A stretch of 64,000 nt of DNA from Cyclobacteriaceae bacterium (GTDB lineage: Bacteria; Bacteroidota; Bacteroidia; Cytophagales; Cyclobacteriaceae), in assembly GCA_016786585.1 (NCBI GenBank), contig JAEUUI010000014.1:1-64000 (forward strand). Reading direction: 5' to 3'. Each line of letters starts with the position of its first letter. Within the stretch, counting starts at the first letter, position 1. Of this stretch, positions 1 through 7,865 are shown piece after piece. A program made the translations under genes and the position numbers. A model generated the notes under the pieces. The model saw only the letters and a program-made list of their open reading frames with translations. It searched no databases and was not told where the DNA came from.

Positions 1-82
1 TACCTAAGGCCGGAATCGAACCGGCACACCTTGCGGTACACGATTTTGAGTCGTGCGCGTCTACCAGTTCCGCCACTCAGGC
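1..82 (-). tRNA. tRNA-Leu (anticodon CAA)
   Basis: Read on the minus strand this folds as a class II tRNA. A 7-bp acceptor stem (GCCTGAG with CTTAGGT, two G-U pairs) is followed by discriminator A at window base 1. The anticodon stem CACGA/TCGTG encloses loop CTCAAAA, giving anticodon CAA, which reads UUG. The T arm is GCCGG/CCGGC around TTCGATT, and the long variable arm is typical of tRNA-Leu. Any encoded CCA would lie outside the window. Confidence 0.95.
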
Positions 83-146
83 AAAAACGACCAGCGGACT
101 TGCTGATCGGGCTGCAAATATGAGCAAACTTTAAGTTTTGACCAAT

Positions 147-440
147 TTACAGTTCGATAAATTTCACCAGTGAAAACGCCTGCGTACGTTCTGAAAACAA
201 GGTTTTCACACGGCCCCAAACACTTTCGAACAATTCCGATTTCCGGTACGCGGCAAGATCGGCATCTTTGTTCCAATGACTGAGCGTAGTGTACACCAGG
301 GGGTCATCGGCATCTTTCAATAACTGCAGGTGCGTACACCCCGGAAAATTCCGGATGGCCTGTTTGTTGGCATCAAATATCCGGAGAAATTCATCCACCC
401 CCGCTTCGGTGAAATGCATCCTCACAATACGTATAATCAT
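147..440 (-). CDS. antibiotic biosynthesis monooxygenase (ABM)-like protein
   Basis: A 97-aa protein with the ABM/dimeric alpha-beta-barrel pattern: an N-terminal strand (MIIRIVRMHF), a helix with FPGC, a strand around LQLLKD, then YTTLSHW and a C-terminal ELFESVW helix. Family members are small dimeric enzymes or heme/quinone-related monooxygenases. No substrate can be inferred here. I chose the internal ATG at 440 because the first predicted strand starts there; the reading frame extends seven codons upstream to 461. It lies 57 nt downstream of a response-regulator operon on the same strand, with a hairpin between, so it may be a separate unit. Confidence 0.75.
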   Translation of the reverse strand: MIIRIVRMHFTEAGVDEFLRIFDANKQAIRNFPGCTHLQLLKDADDPLVYTTLSHWNKDADLAAYRKSELFESVWGRVKTLFSERTQAFSLVKFIEL

Positions 441-465
441 AAGCGTTGCGACAAGTCGCAAAGTT

Positions 466-492
466 AAAAGTCTCCGGCTAATGAACGCGGAG
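466..492 (-). terminator. candidate terminator after response-regulator operon
   Basis: On the minus strand a 5-bp stem (CTCCG/CGGAG, plus-strand arms 472-476 and 488-492) is followed by ACTTTTAA. It lies 6 nt beyond the stop codon of the 498-902 gene. The stem is short, so this is only a candidate. Confidence 0.35.
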
Positions 493-497
493 AAGGA

Positions 498-902
498 TCA
501 GGCATCCAAAATAACCTGAAGATCAACTTCCGTAACCGGCTTGATAAGAAAGTAACGTGCACCTAACTGAAGAGCCCGATCCTGATCACGTTTGTCGAGT
601 GAAGATGAAATAATCGCAATCTTTAGTGTATCCGGAAGTTTCTCCGGAAGCTTCCTGCATGCTTCCAGGAATGCAAAACCACCCATGATTGGCATATTGA
701 GGTCGAGCAAAATAAAATCGGGAAGCGGTGTTCCGGAAAGCCGCGACTCAACAATCAAATCGAGTGCTTCCTTGCCGGATGACGCTGTTCGCACTGCTTC
801 TGCTTGTATCCCGATCCGCGCTAGCATCTTGATTACCAAAAAATGAAAAATACTATCATCGTCCACCACCAGGAACGTCATTGCCGTATGTTCACCCGTC
901 AT
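498..902 (-). CDS. single-domain response regulator (CheY-like)
   Basis: A 134-aa receiver domain with no output domain. It shows the acidic pocket VVDDD, phospho-acceptor D67 in FILLDLNMP, the switch Ser in IISSS and the conserved Lys in LIKPV. Such proteins relay phosphate or act by protein contact. The ATG at 902 starts 1 nt after the stop of the upstream 69-aa gene, which favours coupling; an internal ATG at 881 (MTFLVV) is an alternative start. It is last in a three-gene operon with another receiver-only protein. The cognate kinase is not evident within the operon. Confidence 0.88.
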   Translation of the reverse strand: MTGEHTAMTFLVVDDDSIFHFLVIKMLARIGIQAEAVRTASSGKEALDLIVESRLSGTPLPDFILLDLNMPIMGGFAFLEACRKLPEKLPDTLKIAIISSSLDKRDQDRALQLGARYFLIKPVTEVDLQVILDA

Positions 903-903
903 G

Positions 904-1113
904 CTAGACTTTCTTTCGGGAAATAATTTTCTGACTTGCCTTGGCGCGAATCTCGCGAAGTGTTTTATAACTTAGAAGTTCATTCAGGTCTTCTTCAATT
1001 AATCCATAATCTCCCCGGAATGTTTTCTTCAATTGTTCAATAACAAAGGTTCTGAACTTGGCATCTACCAGGTTTCTATGAAATTCATTCAACTCACTTG
1101 CAGGTAAACTCAT
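904..1113 (-). CDS. unknown 69-aa protein between two response regulators
   Basis: I do not recognise a family. The protein is short, charged and predicted mostly helical, with an N-terminal MSLPASELNEFH and a basic C-terminus ending SRKKV. Its start overlaps the upstream receiver gene by 4 nt (ATGA), and its stop is 1 nt before the downstream receiver ATG, so the three are almost certainly translated together. Position suggests a role in phosphotransfer or as a regulator partner, but no conserved Hpt histidine motif is convincing. Confidence 0.7.
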   Translation of the reverse strand: MSLPASELNEFHRNLVDAKFRTFVIEQLKKTFRGDYGLIEEDLNELLSYKTLREIRAKASQKIISRKKV

Positions 1114-1490
1114 AGCTTCTGTTGTTCCGTTAACACATTCCTAAAAATTTCACACAGTTCATGAAACGAGCTTGGTTTCACCAGGCACTTCGATGCACCC
1201 ATGCGAAGAAATATTTCGCGTTCCGAAGCGTTGTTTGAAGTTGACAACATATACACCGGAATATCATCGAATTCTTCCCGTGCGCGAATCCATTTTACCA
1301 GGTCCCACCCACCCAGGCCGGGCATATTAATGTCTAAAAAAATTCGGTCGGGCTTAACCGTTTCAAGCATCTTCAAACCATCATCGCCTTTAACTGCTAC
1401 CAGGCAGCGATGGGTGGGGTTGACAATTCTAATTGCATCCCGGAATAATTCAAGATCATCCGGATCGTCATCAATAAAGAGTAATGTCAT
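1110..1490 (-). CDS. single-domain response regulator (Rcp1-like)
   Basis: A 126-aa receiver-only protein: acidic pocket FIDDDPDD, phospho-acceptor D53 in IFLDINMPG, switch Ser/Thr in MLSTS, conserved Lys in LVKPS. The pattern resembles receivers that pair with bacteriophytochrome or other PAS kinases in Bacteroidota. It is first in the operon, and its stop overlaps the next gene by 4 nt. The divergent NarL-type regulator and kinase at 1766-3541 are plausible partners (inference). Confidence 0.9.
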   Translation of the reverse strand: MTLLFIDDDPDDLELFRDAIRIVNPTHRCLVAVKGDDGLKMLETVKPDRIFLDINMPGLGGWDLVKWIRAREEFDDIPVYMLSTSNNASEREIFLRMGASKCLVKPSSFHELCEIFRNVLTEQQKL

Positions 1491-1765
1491 AGGCTACAGG
1501 GGGCCTGACCGGAGCGCAAAACCAGACCCCAAAGACAAGGTTTCGCGCTACGTAATCGGTTCAGGTAATATTAAGTGGTAAATAACGTCCTTCGATGCGC
1601 GAAAAACCATCCCGAAAAACACGGATTTTTTAACTGACTCGCTCAGGGCTTCAGGTATGACTAAAAACACTCCGTGGAATTCCGGATTTTACAAACCTTT
1701 TAGGCCTAATAGTTGATTTCAATTTTAAAGCGGTGCTTATTCGCGCCGGATTTTTAGATGAAAGA
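1491..1765. promoter_or_regulatory. divergent intergenic region between regulator operons
   Basis: 275 bases with no convincing coding sequence. It should hold promoters for both flanking regulator genes. On the minus strand TGTCTTTG (1530-1537) differs from the Bacteroidota -7 box TAnnTTTG at one position. I found no matching -33 element and no clear operator. Confidence 0.4.
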
Positions 1766-2434
1766 ATGATACGGGTATTTCATGTAGAGGATTATAAGAT
1801 TATGCGCGATGGAATCAGGCATCTCCTCAATCAGGACGATGAGATTGAAGTTGCAGGCGAAGCGAAAGACGGTGAAGAACTCTTGCGCAAGCTGGAACAT
1901 ACACCCGTAGATGTGCTCATTCTCGACATTTACCTCGATGCCATGGAGGATTTGAAGACGATGAATGGATTTCAGCTCTGCCGTCATATCCGGACTGCCT
2001 ATCCGCAGATCAAAATTGTCGCGCATTCCGTGTATGATGATGCCGACCGCGTTGCCGGTATAATCAATGCCGGTGCACTCGGATTTGTATCGAAGAAATC
2101 GGGCTTTGAAGAGTTGATCCGGGCTATTAAGGCCGTGAACACCGGGCAAAAATTCATCTGCGTAGAGACATCCGGAAGATTAAAAAATTTGAACCAGTTC
2201 TTATTGGGTATCGAAAGTAATCTGCGCGGCAAAGAAGAGTTATTCTCGCAACGCGAACGTGAAGTACTGGAGCTCCTTGCGCAGGGTAAATCGTCACGCG
2301 AAATTGCTGAACAGCTCTTTATCACCGAACGCACGGTAGAATCGCACCGGAAAAATATGATTGAAAAAGGTCAGGTAAAAAATACGGTGGAACTGATCGC
2401 CTATGCCTCTGCACTAGGGCTGGTAAAAAAATAA
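1766..2434 (+). CDS. NarL/FixJ-family response regulator
   Basis: A 222-aa DNA-binding response regulator. The N-terminal receiver has HVEDYKIMRDG, phospho-acceptor D54 in LILDIYLD and the Lys in VSKKSG. The C-terminal LuxR-type HTH (about residues 155-215) has the usual SQREREVLELLAQG and ERTVESHRKN pattern. I chose the ATG at 1766 because the receiver strand starts there; the frame is open back to 1733. A histidine kinase follows after 36 nt on the same strand, forming a likely two-component pair. Confidence 0.92.
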   Translation: MIRVFHVEDYKIMRDGIRHLLNQDDEIEVAGEAKDGEELLRKLEHTPVDVLILDIYLDAMEDLKTMNGFQLCRHIRTAYPQIKIVAHSVYDDADRVAGIINAGALGFVSKKSGFEELIRAIKAVNTGQKFICVETSGRLKNLNQFLLGIESNLRGKEELFSQREREVLELLAQGKSSREIAEQLFITERTVESHRKNMIEKGQVKNTVELIAYASALGLVKK

Positions 2435-2470
2435 AGGCGGATCTGGCGGCTGTTTTGCAACCGCTCAATC

Positions 2471-3541
2471 ATGGAACATGTGGAAACACTTTCTGTACTC
2501 CAGGAAATCGCAAATCTTGCCCACGAGGGGCTTTTGCTTTATAATCTGAAAGAAAACAGGGTTTCGTACGCCAACCGGGCGGCCTCGGAACTAACTGGTC
2601 TGATGGAAAATGCTTCCCCAAAGGAGGTATTTTCTCTACTGTCGAAATTGACGCAGCCCGAGCGCGAGCATCTCAAATCCTATTGGACGGAAATACTGGA
2701 GAATTCTACCGCGCATGTACAAATCCGGTTTCCCGGATCACGTGAACAGGAGCTTTATGTGTCGTGCCGTGGCTACTTCTTAGCAGAAGCCGGTGTGGTG
2801 GCGGTGATTATACGCGACATTACAGAAGCGTATCAGCACAAGGAATACTTGCTGAAGTACACCATGAAAAAGAATAACCTGCTGGACACGCTTGTACATC
2901 ATATCAGCGGGGCATTGAACTTAATGCAGCACCTTTCTGCGGAAGCAGAAAAGCACATCGGGGGACACAGCGATCATAACCTTCGAACCTATTTAAGCCT
3001 GGTGCAGGAGAACAGCCGGCATTGCTTGCGGATCATTGAAGCATTGAATAAAGAAGAGTATCGCGAAGCCCCTCATATTGCACCGCGAAAAAACCGGCTG
3101 GACATTGTCAAGCAGGTAGGAAACATTGCAGACGAATTAAAACAAAGTTATATCAGCAGACCAATCTCCTTCCGGGCTGCAGCGCGATCGATCATCGTTT
3201 CGACTGATGAAGTGAAATTGCTGCTGATTGTGAATAACCTAACATCGAATGCGATCAAATATTCCCATGAAAGCGATCCGATTATCATCACAATAGATGA
3301 ACAGGAAACCGATGTAGTGATAGGAGTTACCGATCAGGGAATTGGCATACCCAACCCGTTGAAAGATTCGATCTTTCAGCGCCAGCAAGGGCATGGGCGT
3401 ATCGGACTGCAGGGGGAGCAATCATTCGGTCTCGGTCTCTACATTTCCAAAACGCTCACCGACCTGCTTGGCGGGAGAATCTGGTTCGAAAGTGAAGAAG
3501 GAAAGGGTTCGAGCTTCTACCTGAGTATTCCAAAAGAGTAA
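2471..3541 (+). CDS. soluble PAS-domain sensor histidine kinase
   Basis: A 356-aa protein without membrane segments. Residues about 10-120 form a PAS domain (LLLYNLKENRVSYANRAASELTG is typical of the fold; it ends with IIRDITEA). A dimerisation/phosphoacceptor helix follows with HHISGALN at residues 143-150. The C-terminal HATPase shows the N box NNLTSNAIKYS, G1 DQGIGIP and G2 GLGLYISK. The H-box lacks the usual HE/DLRTPL wording, so the phosphorylated residue is probably H143 or H144 (inference). It is co-oriented with the NarL-type regulator just upstream. Confidence 0.88.
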   Translation: MEHVETLSVLQEIANLAHEGLLLYNLKENRVSYANRAASELTGLMENASPKEVFSLLSKLTQPEREHLKSYWTEILENSTAHVQIRFPGSREQELYVSCRGYFLAEAGVVAVIIRDITEAYQHKEYLLKYTMKKNNLLDTLVHHISGALNLMQHLSAEAEKHIGGHSDHNLRTYLSLVQENSRHCLRIIEALNKEEYREAPHIAPRKNRLDIVKQVGNIADELKQSYISRPISFRAAARSIIVSTDEVKLLLIVNNLTSNAIKYSHESDPIIITIDEQETDVVIGVTDQGIGIPNPLKDSIFQRQQGHGRIGLQGEQSFGLGLYISKTLTDLLGGRIWFESEEGKGSSFYLSIPKE

Positions 3542-3584
3542 ATTTCCATAAGTGTAGTCATCGGCTGAGATACGCATTAAATGC

Positions 3585-3606
3585 TATCTTTCGGTAACCT
3601 GTTACC
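3585..3606 (+). promoter_or_regulatory. -7-like box and inverted repeat abutting the glycosidase start
   Basis: TATCTTTCG (3585-3593) resembles the Bacteroidota -7 box. It is directly followed by GGTAAC-CT-GTTACC (3593-3606), a perfect 6-bp inverted repeat ending at the ATG. It could be an operator or an mRNA hairpin over the start codon. Confidence 0.35.
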
Positions 3607-5619
3607 ATGAGCCTGAGATCCGGAATACTGACAGCCTTTGCATGCCTCGTACTTGCGGCATGCTCCACTCTTGCTGAAAAGCCCAACCTTGATCATCAAA
3701 AACTTGCGGCTGAATATTTTGCAGAAGATTCAGCCTGGTTTGCCAATAACATCCCATTCTTCGAATGTTCCGACAAAGAGATTGAGCAGGTTTATTATTA
3801 TCGTTGGAAACTTTATAAAGCCCATATTCGAAATACCGGCCCGAACGAATTTATCATCACCGAATTTATCGATCACGTTGCGTGGGACCGCGAACCATTC
3901 TGTACAATCAACGCAGCTTCGATGCATCATATTTACGAAGGCCGATGGCTGCGCGATCCGCGATACATGGACGGGTACATCAACAACCTGTATCAGCAAG
4001 GTGGTAACGACAGGCGGTACAGTGAAAGCGTAGCCGATGCGGCGTACGCGCGCTACCTCGTTGACGGAGATCAAGATTTTATTGTTGCACAACTCGATAA
4101 GATGAAGAGTACATACGAGGGGTGGTACGATCACTATGACAGCACCAAAAAGATGTTCTGGATTCCCGCGATGCCCGATGCTACCGAATACACAATTGCA
4201 TCCATCGATGGTTCGGGAGGTACCGCGGGTTTTGATGGTGGTGAAACGTTCCGGCCAACCATCAACAGCTATATGTACGGCAATGCGTTGGCGATTTCAA
4301 AAATTGCGGCGCTTAAAGGCGACGAACAAACCCGGCGCATATATGCGCAGCGTGCAAACGAATTAAAATCGCTGGTGGAAAAGAATTTATGGAACGATTC
4401 CCTTCAGCATTTCACCGACCGCTACAAGATGGACAACTCGTTTGTGAAATACTGGACGTTCATTCGCGGCCGCGAGCTGGCCGGCATGGCACCGTGGTAT
4501 TTCAACCTGCCGGCCGACAACAATAAATATACCCTTGCCTGGAAACACGTTCTGGATACGACACAGCTACTGGGAAAGTATGGTTTCAGAACCAATGAAC
4601 CTTCGTACGAATATTACTTCAAGCAATTCATCTGGTTCGAAGGCAAGCGCGGCAGCCAGTGGAATGGTCCGAGCTGGCCGTATCAATCCAGCCAGGCGTT
4701 AACTTCGATGGCGAACGTGCTGAATAACTATCATCAGCAAGTGGTTAGCAATTCAGACTATTTACACGTGTTGCGGCTTTTTACACGCCAGCACTACCTG
4801 CCGGATGGAAAAATAAACCTTGTCGAAAATTATGATCCAAACCTGGGAGGCCCGATCGTTTACTACTACTGGAGCAATCATTATCTGCACTCAACATACA
4901 ACAACCTTGTTATTTCCGGATTGTGTGGTGTTCGACCTTCGGAAGGTGACAGCTTAACCATCAATCCCCTGATCGATCGTTCGATTCAATACTTTTATCT
5001 CGATAACATTAACTATCGCGGTCATGATGTATCAGTTGTGTATGATCAGGATGGCTCACGGTACAACATCGGAAAAGGTTTAACCGTGTTTGTTGATGGC
5101 GAAAAGGCAGACGCAAAAACCAACGGAACGAGAACGATGGTTTATATCGGGAAGACACTTGAACCTAAACCGGACGCACAGCCCATAAATGTCGCACTCA
5201 ACCTGCGTAAAAAAGATTCTCCGGTTCCCTCAGCTTCCGTTAATAATGTTCCTGATTCGTTATATCAGGCAATTGATGGAAGGATTTGGTATTTCCCGGA
5301 AATCCGGAACCGATGGGCAACAACCGGTTCGACATTGACAACCGACTGGTATGCCGTTGATTTTGGATCAAATAAAAAAGTTTCGGAAATCAAGCTTCAC
5401 CTGTTTGCCGACCATAAACGATTTGATGTTCCGGATGCCGTTGCGATCGAATATAAAACCGGCAACGAATGGAAACGTGTGGAGCGAACCGAGGATAGAC
5501 TATTAACAGGCAACACATCGAGCACAATACGCTTTAAACCAGTACACACAGAGGCCATTCGGGTAATCTTTGAGCACGAGCAAAAACAAATTGCATTGAC
5601 GGAACTGGAATGTTATTAA
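3607..5619 (+). CDS. MGH1-like (alpha/alpha)6-barrel glycoside hydrolase, lipoprotein
   Basis: A 670-aa predicted lipoprotein: signal peptide with lipobox VLAAC (Cys about residue 19). The bulk is a six-hairpin glycosidase fold like GH63/MGH1 enzymes, with blocks FIDHVAWDREPF, RRYSESVADAAYA, and WNGPSWPYQSSQ, the last being characteristic of GH63/glycogen-debranching relatives. The C-terminal 130 residues resemble a discoidin/F5-8C carbohydrate-binding domain (YAVDFGSNKKVSEI, IRVIFEHEQ, ending ALTELECY). It probably trims an alpha-glycan at the cell surface or in the periplasm; the substrate is not visible. It stands alone between a kinase gene and a convergent permease gene. Confidence 0.8.
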   Translation: MSLRSGILTAFACLVLAACSTLAEKPNLDHQKLAAEYFAEDSAWFANNIPFFECSDKEIEQVYYYRWKLYKAHIRNTGPNEFIITEFIDHVAWDREPFCTINAASMHHIYEGRWLRDPRYMDGYINNLYQQGGNDRRYSESVADAAYARYLVDGDQDFIVAQLDKMKSTYEGWYDHYDSTKKMFWIPAMPDATEYTIASIDGSGGTAGFDGGETFRPTINSYMYGNALAISKIAALKGDEQTRRIYAQRANELKSLVEKNLWNDSLQHFTDRYKMDNSFVKYWTFIRGRELAGMAPWYFNLPADNNKYTLAWKHVLDTTQLLGKYGFRTNEPSYEYYFKQFIWFEGKRGSQWNGPSWPYQSSQALTSMANVLNNYHQQVVSNSDYLHVLRLFTRQHYLPDGKINLVENYDPNLGGPIVYYYWSNHYLHSTYNNLVISGLCGVRPSEGDSLTINPLIDRSIQYFYLDNINYRGHDVSVVYDQDGSRYNIGKGLTVFVDGEKADAKTNGTRTMVYIGKTLEPKPDAQPINVALNLRKKDSPVPSASVNNVPDSLYQAIDGRIWYFPEIRNRWATTGSTLTTDWYAVDFGSNKKVSEIKLHLFADHKRFDVPDAVAIEYKTGNEWKRVERTEDRLLTGNTSSTIRFKPVHTEAIRVIFEHEQKQIALTELECY

Positions 5620-5675
5620 GCCATAAGGACAGTCAAATATTCTTTCACATTGAAGAAAGCTACTTAGAAAGATAG

Positions 5676-7007
5676 TTATAGCACCTGACTTTTTCTTTCA
5701 ACGTACGACTTCAGTATGAACGCGCCCACGCCAAGCATGATTACACAAAGCCCGCCGGCTATCATTCTCCAGCCTGTAGAAAACAATATGAAACCCCAGA
5801 TGGCGATTGCGATAATAACCGGCCACGGATAAAGCGGCATTTTAAACGGAAACTCTTTGGTTTTGCTCTGACGAAGGATCAGCAAGCCGATTGCCTGGCC
5901 GATGAACTGGATCAGAATTCGCATGGCTAGAATGGCACTGATAACATCGCTTAACCGAAACAGCATACTGAACACGAAGGCAATTCCTCCCAAAAAAAGC
6001 AAAGACACGTAGGGAAAATTTCCAATCGGATGAAGCTTTGCAAAAATTTTAAAAAACGATCCATCCGCTGCAGCAGCGTACGGAATCCGGCTGTAGCCAA
6101 GCGTAGCGGAAAACACGGAGGCAAATGCAACGATCAGAATCAAAACAGTGGCGACCGTAGCCGCAACCGGGCCGGCAAGCTCCTGCATAAACAAGCTTAC
6201 CAAGAACTCACTGTCTTTTGCATAGTTCCACGGAATCACGCTCACCACGCTAACATTCATAAAAATGTATAACGCGGCAATGCCAAAGATGGACAGAAAC
6301 ATGCTGCGTGGAATATTTTTAGAAGGATTGATAATCTCACCGCCCAGATGACACACATTATAGTATCCGAGGTAGCTGTAAACCGTTTTCACGGATGCAT
6401 AGCCGATAGCCGCAACAAACGCATAGTTAACCGTAAGGTTTTGATTGAGGTCCGCCAGCGGCTGCAGGAAATTTCCATGTGCCACACCACCCCCGATGAT
6501 CCACACGATTGTGCCGATAACAATCACCCACAGCACCACACTGATCTTTCCAATCGCTTCTATTTTTCGGAACAGCAGGATGACAATCAGTACAACCACT
6601 CCTCCACTAATCAATTTCGATTGCCAGGGTTCTAATGGCACCAGGTATGAAAAGTAAGCAGCAAAACCGATGGCCGCAGAAGCAATAACGAGCGGTGCCT
6701 GAATCATGGTTTGCCAGACAAACAAAAAGCTCATAAGCTTACCCGCCCCGGTTTTCGCATACGTTTCTTTCAAAAAATTATACGATCCTCCGGCTAATGG
6801 GAACGCAGCTCCCAGTTCGCTCCAGATCATGGCATCGATAAAGGAAAGCACTGCACCAGCAATCCACGCATACAGAAAATACGGGCCATTCATGTACTTG
6901 ATTACAATCGGCATGGTAATAAACGGGCCGATGCCGACCATGTCGATCATGTTGATGGCCGTAGCCTGAAATAATCCAAGTTTGCGTTCAGAGGCGGGTA
7001 CTGACAT
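5676..7007 (-). CDS. APC-superfamily amino acid permease
   Basis: A 443-aa integral membrane protein with about 12 hydrophobic segments and the APC signature near the N-terminus (MVGIGPFITMP). The first helices contain AFPLAGGSYNFL, and a later segment has the family SATLGYSRIPYAAA. It likely imports an amino acid or amine by cation symport in the inner membrane. Its start lies 64 nt after the stop of the alpha/beta-hydrolase-like gene, so it may be third in an operon with an ATP-grasp ligase. Confidence 0.9.
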   Translation of the reverse strand: MSVPASERKLGLFQATAINMIDMVGIGPFITMPIVIKYMNGPYFLYAWIAGAVLSFIDAMIWSELGAAFPLAGGSYNFLKETYAKTGAGKLMSFLFVWQTMIQAPLVIASAAIGFAAYFSYLVPLEPWQSKLISGGVVVLIVILLFRKIEAIGKISVVLWVIVIGTIVWIIGGGVAHGNFLQPLADLNQNLTVNYAFVAAIGYASVKTVYSYLGYYNVCHLGGEIINPSKNIPRSMFLSIFGIAALYIFMNVSVVSVIPWNYAKDSEFLVSLFMQELAGPVAATVATVLILIVAFASVFSATLGYSRIPYAAAADGSFFKIFAKLHPIGNFPYVSLLFLGGIAFVFSMLFRLSDVISAILAMRILIQFIGQAIGLLILRQSKTKEFPFKMPLYPWPVIIAIAIWGFILFSTGWRMIAGGLCVIMLGVGAFILKSYVERKSQVL

Positions 7008-7071
7008 TCAAGGGCGGTTTCCCCCGACAACAAGGTTGCAATCAAATTAGTGTCGGATCAATCGAAAATAG

Positions 7072-7857
7072 TCAATGTTTTTCAGAGTGCCATGCGCTGC
7101 CGGAAGAGGGTTTCAGGAATACCAACAGATGCGTCACAAACTGATCAGGCTTTTCAATCATTGGTACATGACCGCAATTCTCAATGAATCTGATCTCGGA
7201 ATTCGAAAGCAAATCGTTAAAATGAAGTGCAGACTCAGGCGGAGACACCGGATCAAGCAGGCCCCATACCAACAATACCGGATGATCGATCTTATTTAAA
7301 AATGACGATACCTGGTGTTGTTTTGACGATCGTACAATTTCACCAAGCGCAGCCTGCTTCGACTCGTCACTGATAACTTCAAGAAGCTCTTCAGAAACAT
7401 GTTCGCGCATATCGCTTCTGAAATAAAAGGCATTCTCAAATTCATCCTGCAGAATCTGAATATCAGTTGGTTCCGAACCGGGCAATGCACTCCGTTCCAT
7501 CAAACCCGCACTACTCACCAAAACAAGCTTCTTAACATTGGCAGGATACAAGTGCGTGTATATGAGTGCCAGTTGGCCCCCTACGGCATGCCCGACCAGG
7601 ATAACATTTCGCAACGCATGATGTTCGATAAACTCATGAAGAATGTGCGCCACGTGTTTTACGTTCGCGTCTTCCAGCGTAAGATCGCGAATGGGAATTC
7701 TTGGAACGATCACCTGGTATGAGTTGCGGAGTGCTTCCACAACCGGCTTCCAAATGTGAACGTTACCAAAAATCCCGTGCAGCAAAATCACGGCCTGCCC
7801 TTCTCCGGTATTAATGTAAGTCTGATAGTATGACGTATTGTTGGCTGGCATTTCCAA
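7072..7857 (-). CDS. alpha/beta-hydrolase-fold protein lacking the nucleophilic Ser
   Basis: A 261-aa alpha/beta-hydrolase with oxyanion segment LLHGIFGN, Asp D202 in WGLLDPVSP and His H230 in CGHVPM. The nucleophile elbow reads GHAVGG, so the expected Ser is Ala (A91; codon GCC on the minus strand). Acid and base remain but a standard acyl-enzyme is impossible. RutD is a known family member with Ala in this elbow, so a Ser-independent role or a non-enzymatic role is possible. It lies 8 nt after the ATP-grasp stop on the same strand and is probably co-transcribed. Confidence 0.85.
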   Translation of the reverse strand: MEMPANNTSYYQTYINTGEGQAVILLHGIFGNVHIWKPVVEALRNSYQVIVPRIPIRDLTLEDANVKHVAHILHEFIEHHALRNVILVGHAVGGQLALIYTHLYPANVKKLVLVSSAGLMERSALPGSEPTDIQILQDEFENAFYFRSDMREHVSEELLEVISDESKQAALGEIVRSSKQHQVSSFLNKIDHPVLLVWGLLDPVSPPESALHFNDLLSNSEIRFIENCGHVPMIEKPDQFVTHLLVFLKPSSGSAWHSEKH

Positions 7858-7865
7858 AACTTAAA

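Noticed and set aside
61-276. 71-aa plus-strand frame overlapping the tRNA
   Set aside because: It covers tRNA-Leu and the ABM-like gene and has no recognisable feature.
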